15,899 bases of DNA from an uncultured Bacteroidales bacterium (lineage in GTDB: Bacteria > Bacteroidota > Bacteroidia > Bacteroidales > Marinilabiliaceae). The position numbers and the translations under genes are program-made. The notes under the pieces are model-generated. The model searched no databases. It was not told where the DNA came from and saw only the letters and a program-made list of their open reading frames with translations. The stretch spans positions 1-15,899 of the forward strand of contig CAKUVM010000034.1 in the NCBI GenBank assembly GCA_934699135.1. Reading direction: 5' to 3'. Of this stretch, positions 1-8,185 are shown piece after piece (positions within the stretch are counted from its first letter, which is position 1; each line of letters begins with the position of its first letter).

Positions 1-1974
1 GATGACTCGGACTCTGACGACGCCGCCCCGTCCCATCGGTCCGGCTTCTTGCGAGTGCGCCGGCGCGCCATTTTAGCTTTGGCGTTTTGCGCGCCATTAG
101 TGTTCTTTAATATGTTTGGTGGCCAATGGCCGTGGTGCGGCATGGCTCAATGGGTGCTCGCCTCGTTCGTTGTCTTTGGCTTTGGGTGCGGATTCTTCAC
201 CAATGCGTGGTCTCTGCTCAAGCATGGCCAAGCCTCAATGGACACTCTCGTGGCAGTCAGCACGGGCATCGCCTATTCTTTCAGTGTCTACAACCTTTTT
301 GCTTCCGGTCCGTGGGCGTCGCGTGGTCTTTATTTTGAGGCCGCCGGCGTCATTGTGGCTTTTGTCTTGCTCGGCCGGATGCTGGAGGAGAGGGCGAAGC
401 GAAGCTCCTCTTCGGCCATAAGGAAACTTATTGGGCTTAGGCCCAAGAGCGTGACCGTCATTACAGACACTGGAGAGCGTGAGGTGCCAATTGCCGACGT
501 CAGGCGCAGAGACGTTGTGCTAGTCCGGCCTGGTGAGCGCGTTGCGGTGGATGGTGTCGTGGTCAGTGGCGAGTCTTGTGTAGACGAGAGTATGCTCACT
601 GGAGAGCCAATCCCGCGGCTCAAACGAAGTGGAGACAGCCTTTTTGCGGGAACGGTCAACCAGAACGGGACATTGCGCTTTGTTGCGAGCGGCGTGGGGG
701 CGGACACGATGTTGGCGCGCGTCATACGCATGGTGAAAGAGGCGCAGGGCAGTAAGGCAAGCGTGCAGAGGTTGGCAGACAAGGTGGCGGCTGTCTTCGT
801 GCCGGTCATCATCATTGTCGCCATCTTGGCCTTCATCGTGTGGGTGGTGGCAGATCCGGCCGATGGTTTCGCCCACGGGGTGCTGGCCATGGTCTCTGTG
901 CTCATTGTCGCTTGCCCTTGCTCGCTCGGTCTCGCCACACCCACGGCCATTATGGTCGGCATAGGCCGAGCCGCCGAGGCTGGCATCCTGATAAAAGACG
1001 CTGAAAGCCTCGAGGTGGCGCAAAAGGTTGATGCCGTGGTCTTTGACAAGACGGGGACGCTGACAGAGGGGCGTCCCGTCGTTGTCTGCAAGAAGATTGA
1101 GGCGGGGCATGAAGACGCTTTGGGTGTGCTGCTCTCTTTGGAGCGTCAGTCTGGCCACCCGTTGTCCGCAGCCGTCATTGAGGCCTTGGCTGGCGTGGCG
1201 GCAGTGGCTGTGGAAAAGTTTGAGAACATTCCAGGCCAGGGCGTGAGGGGCGTGGCGGGCGACCGAGTGTACCTTGCCGGCAGCGCGTCTCTCTTGGAGT
1301 GTTGCAAAGTGGCCATTGCTGATGGTTGGCGGGCTCTGGCTCAAGAGTGGGAAAAGGGCGGCGACACGTTGGTGTGGTTTGCCACCTCAGACGGGGTCGT
1401 TGCGCTTTTCTCCATAGCGGATCGGATTAGGCCGAGCGCGGCGGATGCTCTCTCGCGACTGAAGGATACGGGTGTGGAGGTGCATCTGCTCACGGGAGAC
1501 AATGCGGCGGCGGCAAAATCAGTCGCGGCAAGAGCGGGCATCGGGCATATTAAGGCTGGGGTGTTGCCTGACGGTAAGTCTGCCTACATTCAGGATTTAC
1601 AAAAGCTCGGCCATGTGGTGGCAATGGTTGGCGATGGCATAAATGACAGTGCCGCCCTGGCGCGGGCTGACATGAGCATGGCCCTTGGCTGCGGGAGCGA
1701 CATTGCGGCCGAGACGGCCATGGCCACCATCGTATCGTCTGATTTGCTCAAGATCCCAGAGACCATACGCCTATCTCGGCAAACAGTCAAGGTTATTCGC
1801 CAAAACTTGTTTTGGGCGTTCTTTTACAATCTGATGTGCGTCCCCATTGCAGCGGGTGTACTCTATCCAATCAATGGCTTCCTCCTCAATCCCATGCTGG
1901 CAAGCGCGGCCATGGCGTTCAGTTCCGTGTCTGTTGTTCTCAACAGCCTGCGTCTGAAAAGGGTTGAGCTGTAA
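1..1974 (+). CDS. copA: Copper-exporting P1B-type ATPase (CopA-like), 5'-truncated by the window edge
   Basis: ATP-driven export of Cu(I) across the inner membrane. The frame is open to base 1 with no stop, so the N-terminal metal-binding domain(s) lie outside the window. The first 16 codons form a short Asp-rich linker before the first helix. Visible in order: four N-terminal membrane helices (about bases 60-400), actuator loop TGE (598-606), the metal-site helix with CPC (913-921), the phosphorylation motif DKTGT from 1045, a GHPLS nucleotide-binding motif, the GDGINDS hinge (1630-1650), then helix 7 with FYN (1822-1830) and helix 8 with MAFSS (1912-1926). CPC plus YN plus MxxSS is the Cu(I) signature of the CopA subgroup, as opposed to Zn/Cd pumps. 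A TTG at 49 could be called as a start but sits inside the linker and is unlikely. No copper chaperone or regulator is visible in the window. The gene ends 18 bases before a hairpin terminator. Confidence 0.95.
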   Translation, partial: DDSDSDDAAPSHRSGFLRVRRRAILALAFCAPLVFFNMFGGQWPWCGMAQWVLASFVVFGFGCGFFTNAWSLLKHGQASMDTLVAVSTGIAYSFSVYNLFASGPWASRGLYFEAAGVIVAFVLLGRMLEERAKRSSSSAIRKLIGLRPKSVTVITDTGEREVPIADVRRRDVVLVRPGERVAVDGVVVSGESCVDESMLTGEPIPRLKRSGDSLFAGTVNQNGTLRFVASGVGADTMLARVIRMVKEAQGSKASVQRLADKVAAVFVPVIIIVAILAFIVWVVADPADGFAHGVLAMVSVLIVACPCSLGLATPTAIMVGIGRAAEAGILIKDAESLEVAQKVDAVVFDKTGTLTEGRPVVVCKKIEAGHEDALGVLLSLERQSGHPLSAAVIEALAGVAAVAVEKFENIPGQGVRGVAGDRVYLAGSASLLECCKVAIADGWRALAQEWEKGGDTLVWFATSDGVVALFSIADRIRPSAADALSRLKDTGVEVHLLTGDNAAAAKSVAARAGIGHIKAGVLPDGKSAYIQDLQKLGHVVAMVGDGINDSAALARADMSMALGCGSDIAAETAMATIVSSDLLKIPETIRLSRQTVKVIRQNLFWAFFYNLMCVPIAAGVLYPINGFLLNPMLASAAMAFSSVSVVLNSLRLKRVEL

Positions 1975-1992
1975 AACGAGGGCATAGGCAGC

Positions 1993-2032
1993 AAAAAGGC
2001 CGCTGTACGGAACCCGTACGGCGGCCTTTTTT
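1993..2032. terminator. Bidirectional intrinsic terminator between copA and mdh
   Basis: An 18-base arm (1993-2010) pairs with 2014-2031 around a 3-base loop, with a single G-U type wobble. The left arm begins with five A and the right arm ends with a run of six T (2027-2032), so each strand ends in a U-tract. It lies 18 bases after the copA stop and 19 bases after the mdh stop, which suits a shared terminator for two convergent genes. Confidence 0.92.
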
Positions 2033-2050
2033 ATGATAGGTAAAGGTTGA

Positions 2051-2992
2051 CTACTTTGCTGCGTTGAGCTTGTCAAGTGCGCCCATGACCTCGAGGACGT
2101 GCTCGCGGCTGGTCTCCAGCAGAGCCTTCTCCTCGTCATTGAGGTTCAGCTCAATGACCTTCTCTACGCCATTCTTGCCAAGCACGACAGGAACGCCGAG
2201 GTAGCAGTCGTTGATGCCATACTCGCCCTCCAGCTTGCAGCATACGGGGAATACGCGCTTCTGATCCTTGACAATGGCCTCGACCATCTGAGCTGCGGAT
2301 GCGCCGGGAGCATACCATGCGGAGGTGCCCATCAGCTTGACGAGCTCGCCGCCACCGTTCTGCGTGCGCTTTACGATCGCGTCGAGGGTGTCCTTGTCAA
2401 TAAGGTCGGTTACGGGGATGCCGGCAACCGTGGTGAAGCGTGGCAGCGGTACCATAGTGTCACCGTGGCCACCGAGGAGCAGGCCCTGCACGTCCTTTAC
2501 GGATACGCCGAGGTGCTCGGCGATGAACGCCTTGTAGCGTGCGCAGTCGAGCACACCGGCCATGCCGATGACGCGGTTGCGGGGGAACTTGGAGGTGATG
2601 TGAGCCTGGTAGGTCATCACGTCAAGAGGGTTGGAGACAATGATGATGACGGCATTGGGGCTTGCGGCCACAACCTGCTCCGTCACGGACTTCACGATGC
2701 CGGAGTTCACGCCGATGAGGTCGTCGCGGGTCATGCCCGGCTTGCGGGGCAGGCCAGAGGTGATGACAACGACGTCAGAGTTCGCGGTCTTGGAGTAGTC
2801 GTTGGTGGAGCCTACGGTCTTCGTATCGTAGAGGGTGATGGGGGCCTTCTCGTAAATGTCGAGAGCCTTGCCCTCTGCCACGCCCTCTTTGATGTCGATG
2901 AGGACAACCTCATTGGCGACCTCACGATAGGCGAGGACGTCTGCTACGGTGGCGCCTACGTTACCGGCGCCGACAACTGTTACTTTAGACAT
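2051..2992 (-). CDS. mdh: Malate dehydrogenase, NAD-dependent, LDH-like type
   Basis: Interconverts malate and oxaloacetate with NAD(H) in the cytoplasm; in anaerobic Bacteroidota it serves the reductive branch toward fumarate and succinate. The 313 residues match the usual length. Visible features: the Rossmann loop GAGNVG (8-13), an Asp ending strand 2 (D33) that favours NAD over NADP, the substrate arginines R83 and R89 in LPRKPGMTR (the residue pattern that selects malate rather than lactate), N121 in SNPLD, the D149/R152 pair in VLDCAR, and the catalytic H176 in GGHGD. It is transcribed alone from a promoter at 3039-3072 and ends at the shared terminator with copA. The start follows an A-rich leader lacking a strong Shine-Dalgarno, as is usual in this phylum. 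Confidence 0.97.
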   Translation of the reverse strand: MSKVTVVGAGNVGATVADVLAYREVANEVVLIDIKEGVAEGKALDIYEKAPITLYDTKTVGSTNDYSKTANSDVVVITSGLPRKPGMTRDDLIGVNSGIVKSVTEQVVAASPNAVIIIVSNPLDVMTYQAHITSKFPRNRVIGMAGVLDCARYKAFIAEHLGVSVKDVQGLLLGGHGDTMVPLPRFTTVAGIPVTDLIDKDTLDAIVKRTQNGGGELVKLMGTSAWYAPGASAAQMVEAIVKDQKRVFPVCCKLEGEYGINDCYLGVPVVLGKNGVEKVIELNLNDEEKALLETSREHVLEVMGALDKLNAAK

Positions 2993-3038
2993 TGTATGCG
3001 TTTTTATGTTTGTTTCCTTTATGTCAGTTCTTCACCTA

Positions 3039-3072
3039 CAAAAATAATAATGTCGGGCGATATGCGGAAAAA
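3039..3072 (-). promoter_or_regulatory. Promoter of mdh (Bacteroidota type)
   Basis: On the minus strand an exact -7 box TATTTTTG (3039-3046, consensus TAnnTTTG) lies 21 bases downstream of a T-rich -33 element (3068-3072). The predicted transcript starts near 3032, leaving a leader of about 40 bases before the mdh ATG at 2992. The -33 element is only a partial match to the TTTG consensus. Confidence 0.7.
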
Positions 3073-3087
3073 TTTCCATTATTATTT
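3042..3087. repeat. 11-bp perfect inverted repeat around the mdh promoter
   Basis: The arm AAATAATAATG (3042-3052) is repeated in inverted form as CATTATTATTT (3077-3087), with 24 bases between. One arm overlaps the mdh -7 box and the other sits just upstream of the -33 region. It could be an operator with two half-sites, or a weak AU-rich terminator for the upstream hydrolase gene, because the minus-strand transcript of the repeat ends in a run of five U. The sequence does not decide between these. Confidence 0.5.
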
Positions 3088-3127
3088 GAGGACGTTGATT
3101 GTGGCTCTTGTTGTTTTTTTAACATCG

Positions 3128-3778
3128 TCAGTCGGCGCAAAGGTATGGGTTATAAAGTCTCTCATCGGCCACTGTGGTCTCGGGCCCGTGCCCAGGCAGC
3201 ACGCGCGTCTCGCCTGGCAACCTCAGCAGCTTGCCTCTCACTGATTCCATTATGGCCGCGCTGTCGCCGCCAGGGAAGTCCGTTCTTCCCACGCTTTGGC
3301 AGAAGAGGGTGTCGCCTGTCAGGCACGCTCCGGCCTCGGCAATGTAGAATGACTGGCTGCCAGCCGAGTGGCCTGGTGTGGCCATCACGGTGGCTTTGGT
3401 GTCGCCAAAGGTCAGCGTCTCGCCGTCTTGTGTGGGGTGGGAGATGGCAAAAGTGTCTGGCGCGGGCAGGTTCCACTGCGAGCAAGCCCTGGCATTGCCA
3501 AGAATCCAAGCCTCATCTGCGGCTGAAGCCCAAACGCCAGCGCCATACCTCTCCATTGTGGCTTTCACGCCCCACACGTGGTCAAAGTGTAAGTGTGTCA
3601 GCCATATGCCCTGCGGCTTCAGCCCGTTGAGGTCAATATAGTCCCACAACGTCTTGCGCTCCCCGGCGTCAATGCACCCGGGGTCCACAATCACGCATTC
3701 GCCCGTGGTGTCGCACACCACGTAGGTGTGCTCGCCTATGGGATTGAAGGTGAATTGTTTAATTGTCACGTTGCCCAT
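3128..3778 (-). CDS. Metallo-beta-lactamase-fold hydrolase (glyoxalase II-like)
   Basis: Probable cytoplasmic dinuclear-metal hydrolase of the glyoxalase II/YcbL-like group, which typically cleaves thioesters such as S-lactoylglutathione analogues. The 216 residues are the length of the short, single-domain members. Metal ligands are all present: THLHFDH with H62, H64, D66 and H67; H137 in TPGHS; D156 in TGDTLF; and H197 in PGHGPE. The VGRTDFPGGD stretch is typical of this subgroup. There is no signal peptide. The ATG overlaps the stop codon of the preceding giant activase gene by one base (TAATG), so the two are almost certainly translated from one message by coupling. The true substrate is unknown; the coupling hints at an acyl-CoA-type thioester or a related metabolite, but that is inference. 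No clear intrinsic terminator follows other than the AU-rich inverted repeat at 3042-3087. Confidence 0.92.
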   Translation of the reverse strand: MGNVTIKQFTFNPIGEHTYVVCDTTGECVIVDPGCIDAGERKTLWDYIDLNGLKPQGIWLTHLHFDHVWGVKATMERYGAGVWASAADEAWILGNARACSQWNLPAPDTFAISHPTQDGETLTFGDTKATVMATPGHSAGSQSFYIAEAGACLTGDTLFCQSVGRTDFPGGDSAAIMESVRGKLLRLPGETRVLPGHGPETTVADERLYNPYLCAD

Positions 3779-6700
3779 TAGCCCACATTCTCGGCCTGCT
3801 CCTCTTTGCCCATCTGGTCAATGAGGAAGTGAAGCCTGTTCTCCAAGTTGACGCGCGCCACGGAAGAGTCTATGTCAAGGAACAGGAGACCCGTCTTCGG
3901 GCAAACCTTGCGAAGCCTGTTCTCAATTCCGCGCGCCACAATGTGGTTGGCAATGCAGCCAAATGGTTGCAGGCACACCACCTTGTCAATCCCGGCGCGG
4001 CTCAGCTCCATCACTTCGCCGGCAATGAGCCAGCCCTCGCCAAACTGATTGACAAGGTTGAGGACCCCCGACGCATCTTTGGCCATGTCGAAGATGCTGC
4101 CCTCTGGCCTGTAATACTTGAAGCGGCTTTTCACTTTGTCCCACTTCTTGTCTCGGCTCTCAACATAGGTCTTCAGGAACTTGGTCACGACTTTGGCCTG
4201 CCATGAGCTCTTTTCTATGTCATGACGGTCATTGACCTTGTTGTTGACAAAGGCTTGGAGCAAGAAGCTCATGAGCGACGGCACCACCACCTCTATGCCC
4301 TGCTCTTGCAGCCACTCGCCAATGTGCAGCTGCCCGAAGTTGTTATACTTTATGTATATCTCGCCAATGAGGCCTATGGCCCTGGGTTCCACGCCCGTGG
4401 TCTCTATGGCGTTGAACTCGTCCACGGCCTTGTCCAGCAGCCCGAAGAGGCCTTTCTCGCGCTTCGTGGCCACTAGTTCGTCTCCTAGTGCGATATATTT
4501 GTCCATCAAGGCTTTGGCAGTCCCTTTGACTTTCTCGCGGACTGCCATGGCGCGTTGCATGGCTGCCAAAGCCTCAGTATACTGCACAATCTTTATGGCG
4601 AGCGTCAGTGCCAGGCGGATGTCGGCCTTAAAGGCCGGCTGCTCGTTGCCATAGGCCGCGCCTGTGTTGAGCGAGAGAAGCGGCACGTCAGAGAGGCCGG
4701 CTGTCGTCAATGCGTTCTTGATGAGCGCGAGGTAGTTCGTGGCGCGGCATTGCCCACCGGTCTGTGTGATGCCGACCACATACTTGTCCCTCTCGTCGCG
4801 GTGCTTCAGCATGAATTTCACAATGTCGCCCACAACGAGCGTGGCGGGGTAGCACACTTCGTTATGCCCATATTTCAATCCTGTGGTGATGGACTCCTCA
4901 TCGGGCTTTGGCAAGTTCACAAGGTTGAAACCCAGCCGCTTGAAGAAGTTTGGGAGCATAGGGGACAGGGAGTCGGAGAACCACGGCACCACAATGGTTC
5001 TCTCCGCTTTCTCTTTCTCCGTGAAAGCGTTGTGGATGGCTTTATACGGCTTGCCCTCCTCTTTGTGGCCAAGCGCGCCGCTCTGCTTCAGGCTCTCTAC
5101 CAGAGACCGCAGGCGCAGGCGCACGGAGCCCGGGCTGCTTATCTCGTCAACGCGAATCACGGTGTGGTTCTTGCCCGCGGCGTTCAATATGTTGGAACAC
5201 TCGTCCATAAGGAACGAGTCTGGCCCGCAGCCGAACGAGTTGATCTGTATGAGCTGCACATTGGCCGGCAACGCCGCCACGCCATGTGCGGAGTGGATTA
5301 CGCGGTTGGGGTATGTCCACTGCGAGATGTAGTTCATCTCCAGGCACTCGCCATGGTCGTCACGGAACACGTCGTCAGATATGATGTCCACGCCAAGGTC
5401 TGTGACAATTTGCGCCACGCGCTGGTTTATGAGCGGGTCTATGTGATATGGGCGACCCGTCATGACGAATATCATGCGGCCCTCGGCAATGTCTTTGTCC
5501 AGCAGCGCGCGCTCCGTCTCCATAAGGTGGCGTTTCACTTCCATCTTCTTGTCTATGGCTTTGCGAACGGCGCGCTTAATTGTGGCGCGCTTGATGCCCA
5601 AGGTGGTCAGGTAGTTGTGGCAACTGTCATAGATGGCTTTCTCGTCCACGAAAGAGACTACGGGCGTGTCGAAGTGTATGCCGTAGCGATGCTCTGGGTC
5701 CACGGCGGAGCGTATCACGTCGGGGTATCCGCTCACCACTGGGCAGTTGAAGCAGTTGGAGTCGTGTTCGTGCTCTTTGGTCTCTTTTATGACGAGGGGA
5801 TAGAAGATGCGGCCCACCTTCTTGTCTATCAAGTTCATTATATGCCCGTTGGTCAGCTTGGCCGGGAAGCATATGTTGTCACTCATGATGGAGAAAATGC
5901 CGCCGCGGAACAGTTTTGTCGTGCTCTCGTCAGACAGCACGGGGCGCAGCCCGCATTCGGTGAAGAGGGTGTTCCAAAAAGGGAAGTTCTCAAACATGTT
6001 GAGTACCCTGGGGATGCCTATGACGCGCGGGTCGGCCGGGTCCACGTCGGCAGTGTGGGCGGTGGCGAAGGTGTAGTGATACTTCTCGTCCACTTGGTTG
6101 CGGCCTGGGGTGAGGCTCTTGCTCTTTGAGTGGAAGATCCGCTCACACTTGTTGCCGGCGAAACTTATGTTTCCGTTGGGGAACTTGAAGCGGACCACTT
6201 GGCAGTTGTTTGTGCAGCCGGAGCAAAGCACCGTGTCGGTCTTGATGTCGGCAAGCGTGGCCAATGTCTCATCGGGGTTGAATGACGATGCCGTCTTCTC
6301 CACGCTCTTTTGAGCTATGGCGTACAGTGCCGAGCCGTAGGCCCCCATCAGCTCCGGGGCGTCCGTTGTCCACACCTCTTTGCCGGAGAGTATCTCCAAG
6401 GCGCGCAGCACGGCCTTGTTTTTGAACGTTCCGCCTTGGGCCACAATGGTGTCGCCCAGCCTGTTGAGGTTCTGCATCTTCAGCACTTTGAAGAGGCAGT
6501 TTTTGACCACGGATATCGCCAAGCCGGCGGCAATGTCTCCCGGATCGGTGTTTTGGCGCAACGCCTCCTTTACCTTCGAGTTCATGAATACGGTGCAGCG
6601 CGTGCCCAGGTCGCACGGCCTGCGCGCCCGGCATGCCATCTCGGCGAAGTCCGGCAGCTTGATGTTCATCATGCCCGCGAAGCCTTGCAAGAATGAGCCG

Positions 6701-8088
6701 CAGCCTGAGGAGCAGCTCTCGTTGAGCTCTATGTTGGCCACCGCGCCGTTGCGGATGAAGATGGATTTTATGTCTTGTCCGCCAATGTCCAGGATGAACG
6801 ACACGGCTGGGTTGACGTAGTGGGCGGCCCTGAAGTGGGCCATGGTCTCCACAATGCCGTAATCTAGGTTGAGGGCGGCCTTCACCAAGTCCTCGCCATA
6901 GCCCGTAACGGCGGAGCCTCTGAACGTCACCTTGGCGTGGCGGTCCGCCACCATGCTCAGGAACGACCTCAGGGCCTCCTCCACCTTTTTCAGCGGGTTG
7001 CCGTCGTTGTTGGAGTAGCTTTTGAACACAATGCGCCCTTGCTCGTCCGTGACCACGAATTTTGTCGTAGTGGACCCCGAGTCTATGCCCAGGTACGCGT
7101 CGGCCGACGCTCCCTCTTCAATCTCGGCATATTGCAAAGGCTTGACCTTTAGGTTCTTCTTCCACTCCTCATACTCTTTGTCATTTTTGAACAGGGGAGA
7201 CAGGTATTGTTCGCCGCCTTTCGTGACCTCGCGCTTGAGCCTGTCGCGAATCTCACCCAGGCTGATGTCCATGCCCTTGTCGGCCGAGAGGGCCGCGCCG
7301 CGTGCCGTCGTGGTCTCGGCGCCTGGCAGCAGTATGAGCTCTTCTGGTTTCAGCTTCATCACCCTCACGAAAGCCTGACGCAGTGAGGGCAGGAACGTGA
7401 GCGGACCGCCGGTGCAAAGCACGGGTGTGATGATGTCCGCTCCGTGAGCCAACGTGGTCATGGTCTGCATGGCCACGGCGTTGAAAATGGAGGCCGCTAT
7501 GTCTGCCGTGGGCAGCCTGCGGCTCACGAGATTCTGTATGTCGGTCTTGGCGAAGACGCCGCAGCGCGACGCTATGGGGTATATGCGTGTGAAGGTGGCG
7601 GCTTCGTCGCTCATCTTCTTGGGGTCAATGTCCAGGAGCGTGGCCATCTGGTCAATGAAGGCGCCCGTGCCGCCGGCGCAGGAGCCGTTCATGCGGATGT
7701 CTGGGCTTTTGTTTTTGTGGAAGAAGACCATCTTGGCATCCTCGCCACCCAAGTCTATGAGCGTGAAGTCGGTGCGGCCCGTCTCTTTCATTGCCGCGCT
7801 GGCAGCCAAGACCTCTTGCACGAATGGCAGCCCGGAGCGTTCTGACAATCCTATGCCGGCCGAACCCGTCACGCACACGCTATATATGGCATCGGGTCCC
7901 ACGGCTTTCTCCATCTCGTCCAGCTGGTTCTCTAGGCACGTGCGGATGTCCGCAAAGTGGCGCTTGTACGAGTTGAAGGCCACCTCGCCCGTCTTCTGGT
8001 CTATCACCACGAATTTGATGGTGGTGGAGCCTGCGTCTATGCCGATGCTGTAATGTCTGGTGTTGTCCGAATTGTTTGCTGTCTTCAT
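3778..8088 (-). CDS. Giant fusion: two BadF/BcrA/HgdC-type activase domains plus DUF2229 and HgdB-like dehydratase modules
   Basis: 1436 residues related to the ATP-dependent, iron-sulfur activators of 2-hydroxyacyl-CoA dehydratases and benzoyl-CoA reductases. Module 1 (about 13-270) starts GIDAGSTTIKF and has cluster-type cysteines C137 (NGSCAGG) and C176 (SRCGVFA). Module 2 (about 331-595) repeats this with GIDSGSTTTKF, C459/C463 (ESCSSGCG) and C498 (TRCTVFM). A Cys-rich link follows (C622, C625, C629, C648). Residues about 685-1000 match the DUF2229 region (DNICFPAKLTNGH, NCFNCP, SFGCGPDSF). The C-terminal 400 residues look HgdB-like (CYPA at 1079, GGQC at 1114, CLQPFGC at 1372-1378). This full-length layout is known across anaerobes, but the substrate is not established. 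The start ATG is preceded by AAGGAAA, a fair ribosome site. The stop overlaps the hydrolase start. No separate dehydratase subunit genes are nearby. Confidence 0.93.
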   Translation of the reverse strand: MKTANNSDNTRHYSIGIDAGSTTIKFVVIDQKTGEVAFNSYKRHFADIRTCLENQLDEMEKAVGPDAIYSVCVTGSAGIGLSERSGLPFVQEVLAASAAMKETGRTDFTLIDLGGEDAKMVFFHKNKSPDIRMNGSCAGGTGAFIDQMATLLDIDPKKMSDEAATFTRIYPIASRCGVFAKTDIQNLVSRRLPTADIAASIFNAVAMQTMTTLAHGADIITPVLCTGGPLTFLPSLRQAFVRVMKLKPEELILLPGAETTTARGAALSADKGMDISLGEIRDRLKREVTKGGEQYLSPLFKNDKEYEEWKKNLKVKPLQYAEIEEGASADAYLGIDSGSTTTKFVVTDEQGRIVFKSYSNNDGNPLKKVEEALRSFLSMVADRHAKVTFRGSAVTGYGEDLVKAALNLDYGIVETMAHFRAAHYVNPAVSFILDIGGQDIKSIFIRNGAVANIELNESCSSGCGSFLQGFAGMMNIKLPDFAEMACRARRPCDLGTRCTVFMNSKVKEALRQNTDPGDIAAGLAISVVKNCLFKVLKMQNLNRLGDTIVAQGGTFKNKAVLRALEILSGKEVWTTDAPELMGAYGSALYAIAQKSVEKTASSFNPDETLATLADIKTDTVLCSGCTNNCQVVRFKFPNGNISFAGNKCERIFHSKSKSLTPGRNQVDEKYHYTFATAHTADVDPADPRVIGIPRVLNMFENFPFWNTLFTECGLRPVLSDESTTKLFRGGIFSIMSDNICFPAKLTNGHIMNLIDKKVGRIFYPLVIKETKEHEHDSNCFNCPVVSGYPDVIRSAVDPEHRYGIHFDTPVVSFVDEKAIYDSCHNYLTTLGIKRATIKRAVRKAIDKKMEVKRHLMETERALLDKDIAEGRMIFVMTGRPYHIDPLINQRVAQIVTDLGVDIISDDVFRDDHGECLEMNYISQWTYPNRVIHSAHGVAALPANVQLIQINSFGCGPDSFLMDECSNILNAAGKNHTVIRVDEISSPGSVRLRLRSLVESLKQSGALGHKEEGKPYKAIHNAFTEKEKAERTIVVPWFSDSLSPMLPNFFKRLGFNLVNLPKPDEESITTGLKYGHNEVCYPATLVVGDIVKFMLKHRDERDKYVVGITQTGGQCRATNYLALIKNALTTAGLSDVPLLSLNTGAAYGNEQPAFKADIRLALTLAIKIVQYTEALAAMQRAMAVREKVKGTAKALMDKYIALGDELVATKREKGLFGLLDKAVDEFNAIETTGVEPRAIGLIGEIYIKYNNFGQLHIGEWLQEQGIEVVVPSLMSFLLQAFVNNKVNDRHDIEKSSWQAKVVTKFLKTYVESRDKKWDKVKSRFKYYRPEGSIFDMAKDASGVLNLVNQFGEGWLIAGEVMELSRAGIDKVVCLQPFGCIANHIVARGIENRLRKVCPKTGLLFLDIDSSVARVNLENRLHFLIDQMGKEEQAENVG

Positions 8089-8185
8089 TTTCCTTATGTG
8101 GTTCCCCTTGTCTCACGGCCTTTGGGGGCGCGGCGGGGATTAAAGATGTGTTCTCTGTGTTTTGTTGGCGGGTCTGGTTTGCGTG

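Noticed and set aside
330..1344. Long minus-strand frames inside copA
   Set aside because: They are antisense to highly conserved ATPase motifs; the translations are Thr/Ser/Met-rich or His/Arg-rich without any domain.
2099..3244. A 381-codon plus-strand frame antisense to mdh
   Set aside because: It mirrors the mdh codons, has no family resemblance, and would run through the mdh promoter and into the hydrolase gene.
4555..6129. A 524-codon open frame on the plus strand, antisense to the activase fusion
   Set aside because: It is a frame shadow of GC-rich codon usage in the strongly conserved minus-strand gene. Its translation is low-complexity (Val/His/Gly-rich) with no recognisable motif, and no promoter box precedes it.
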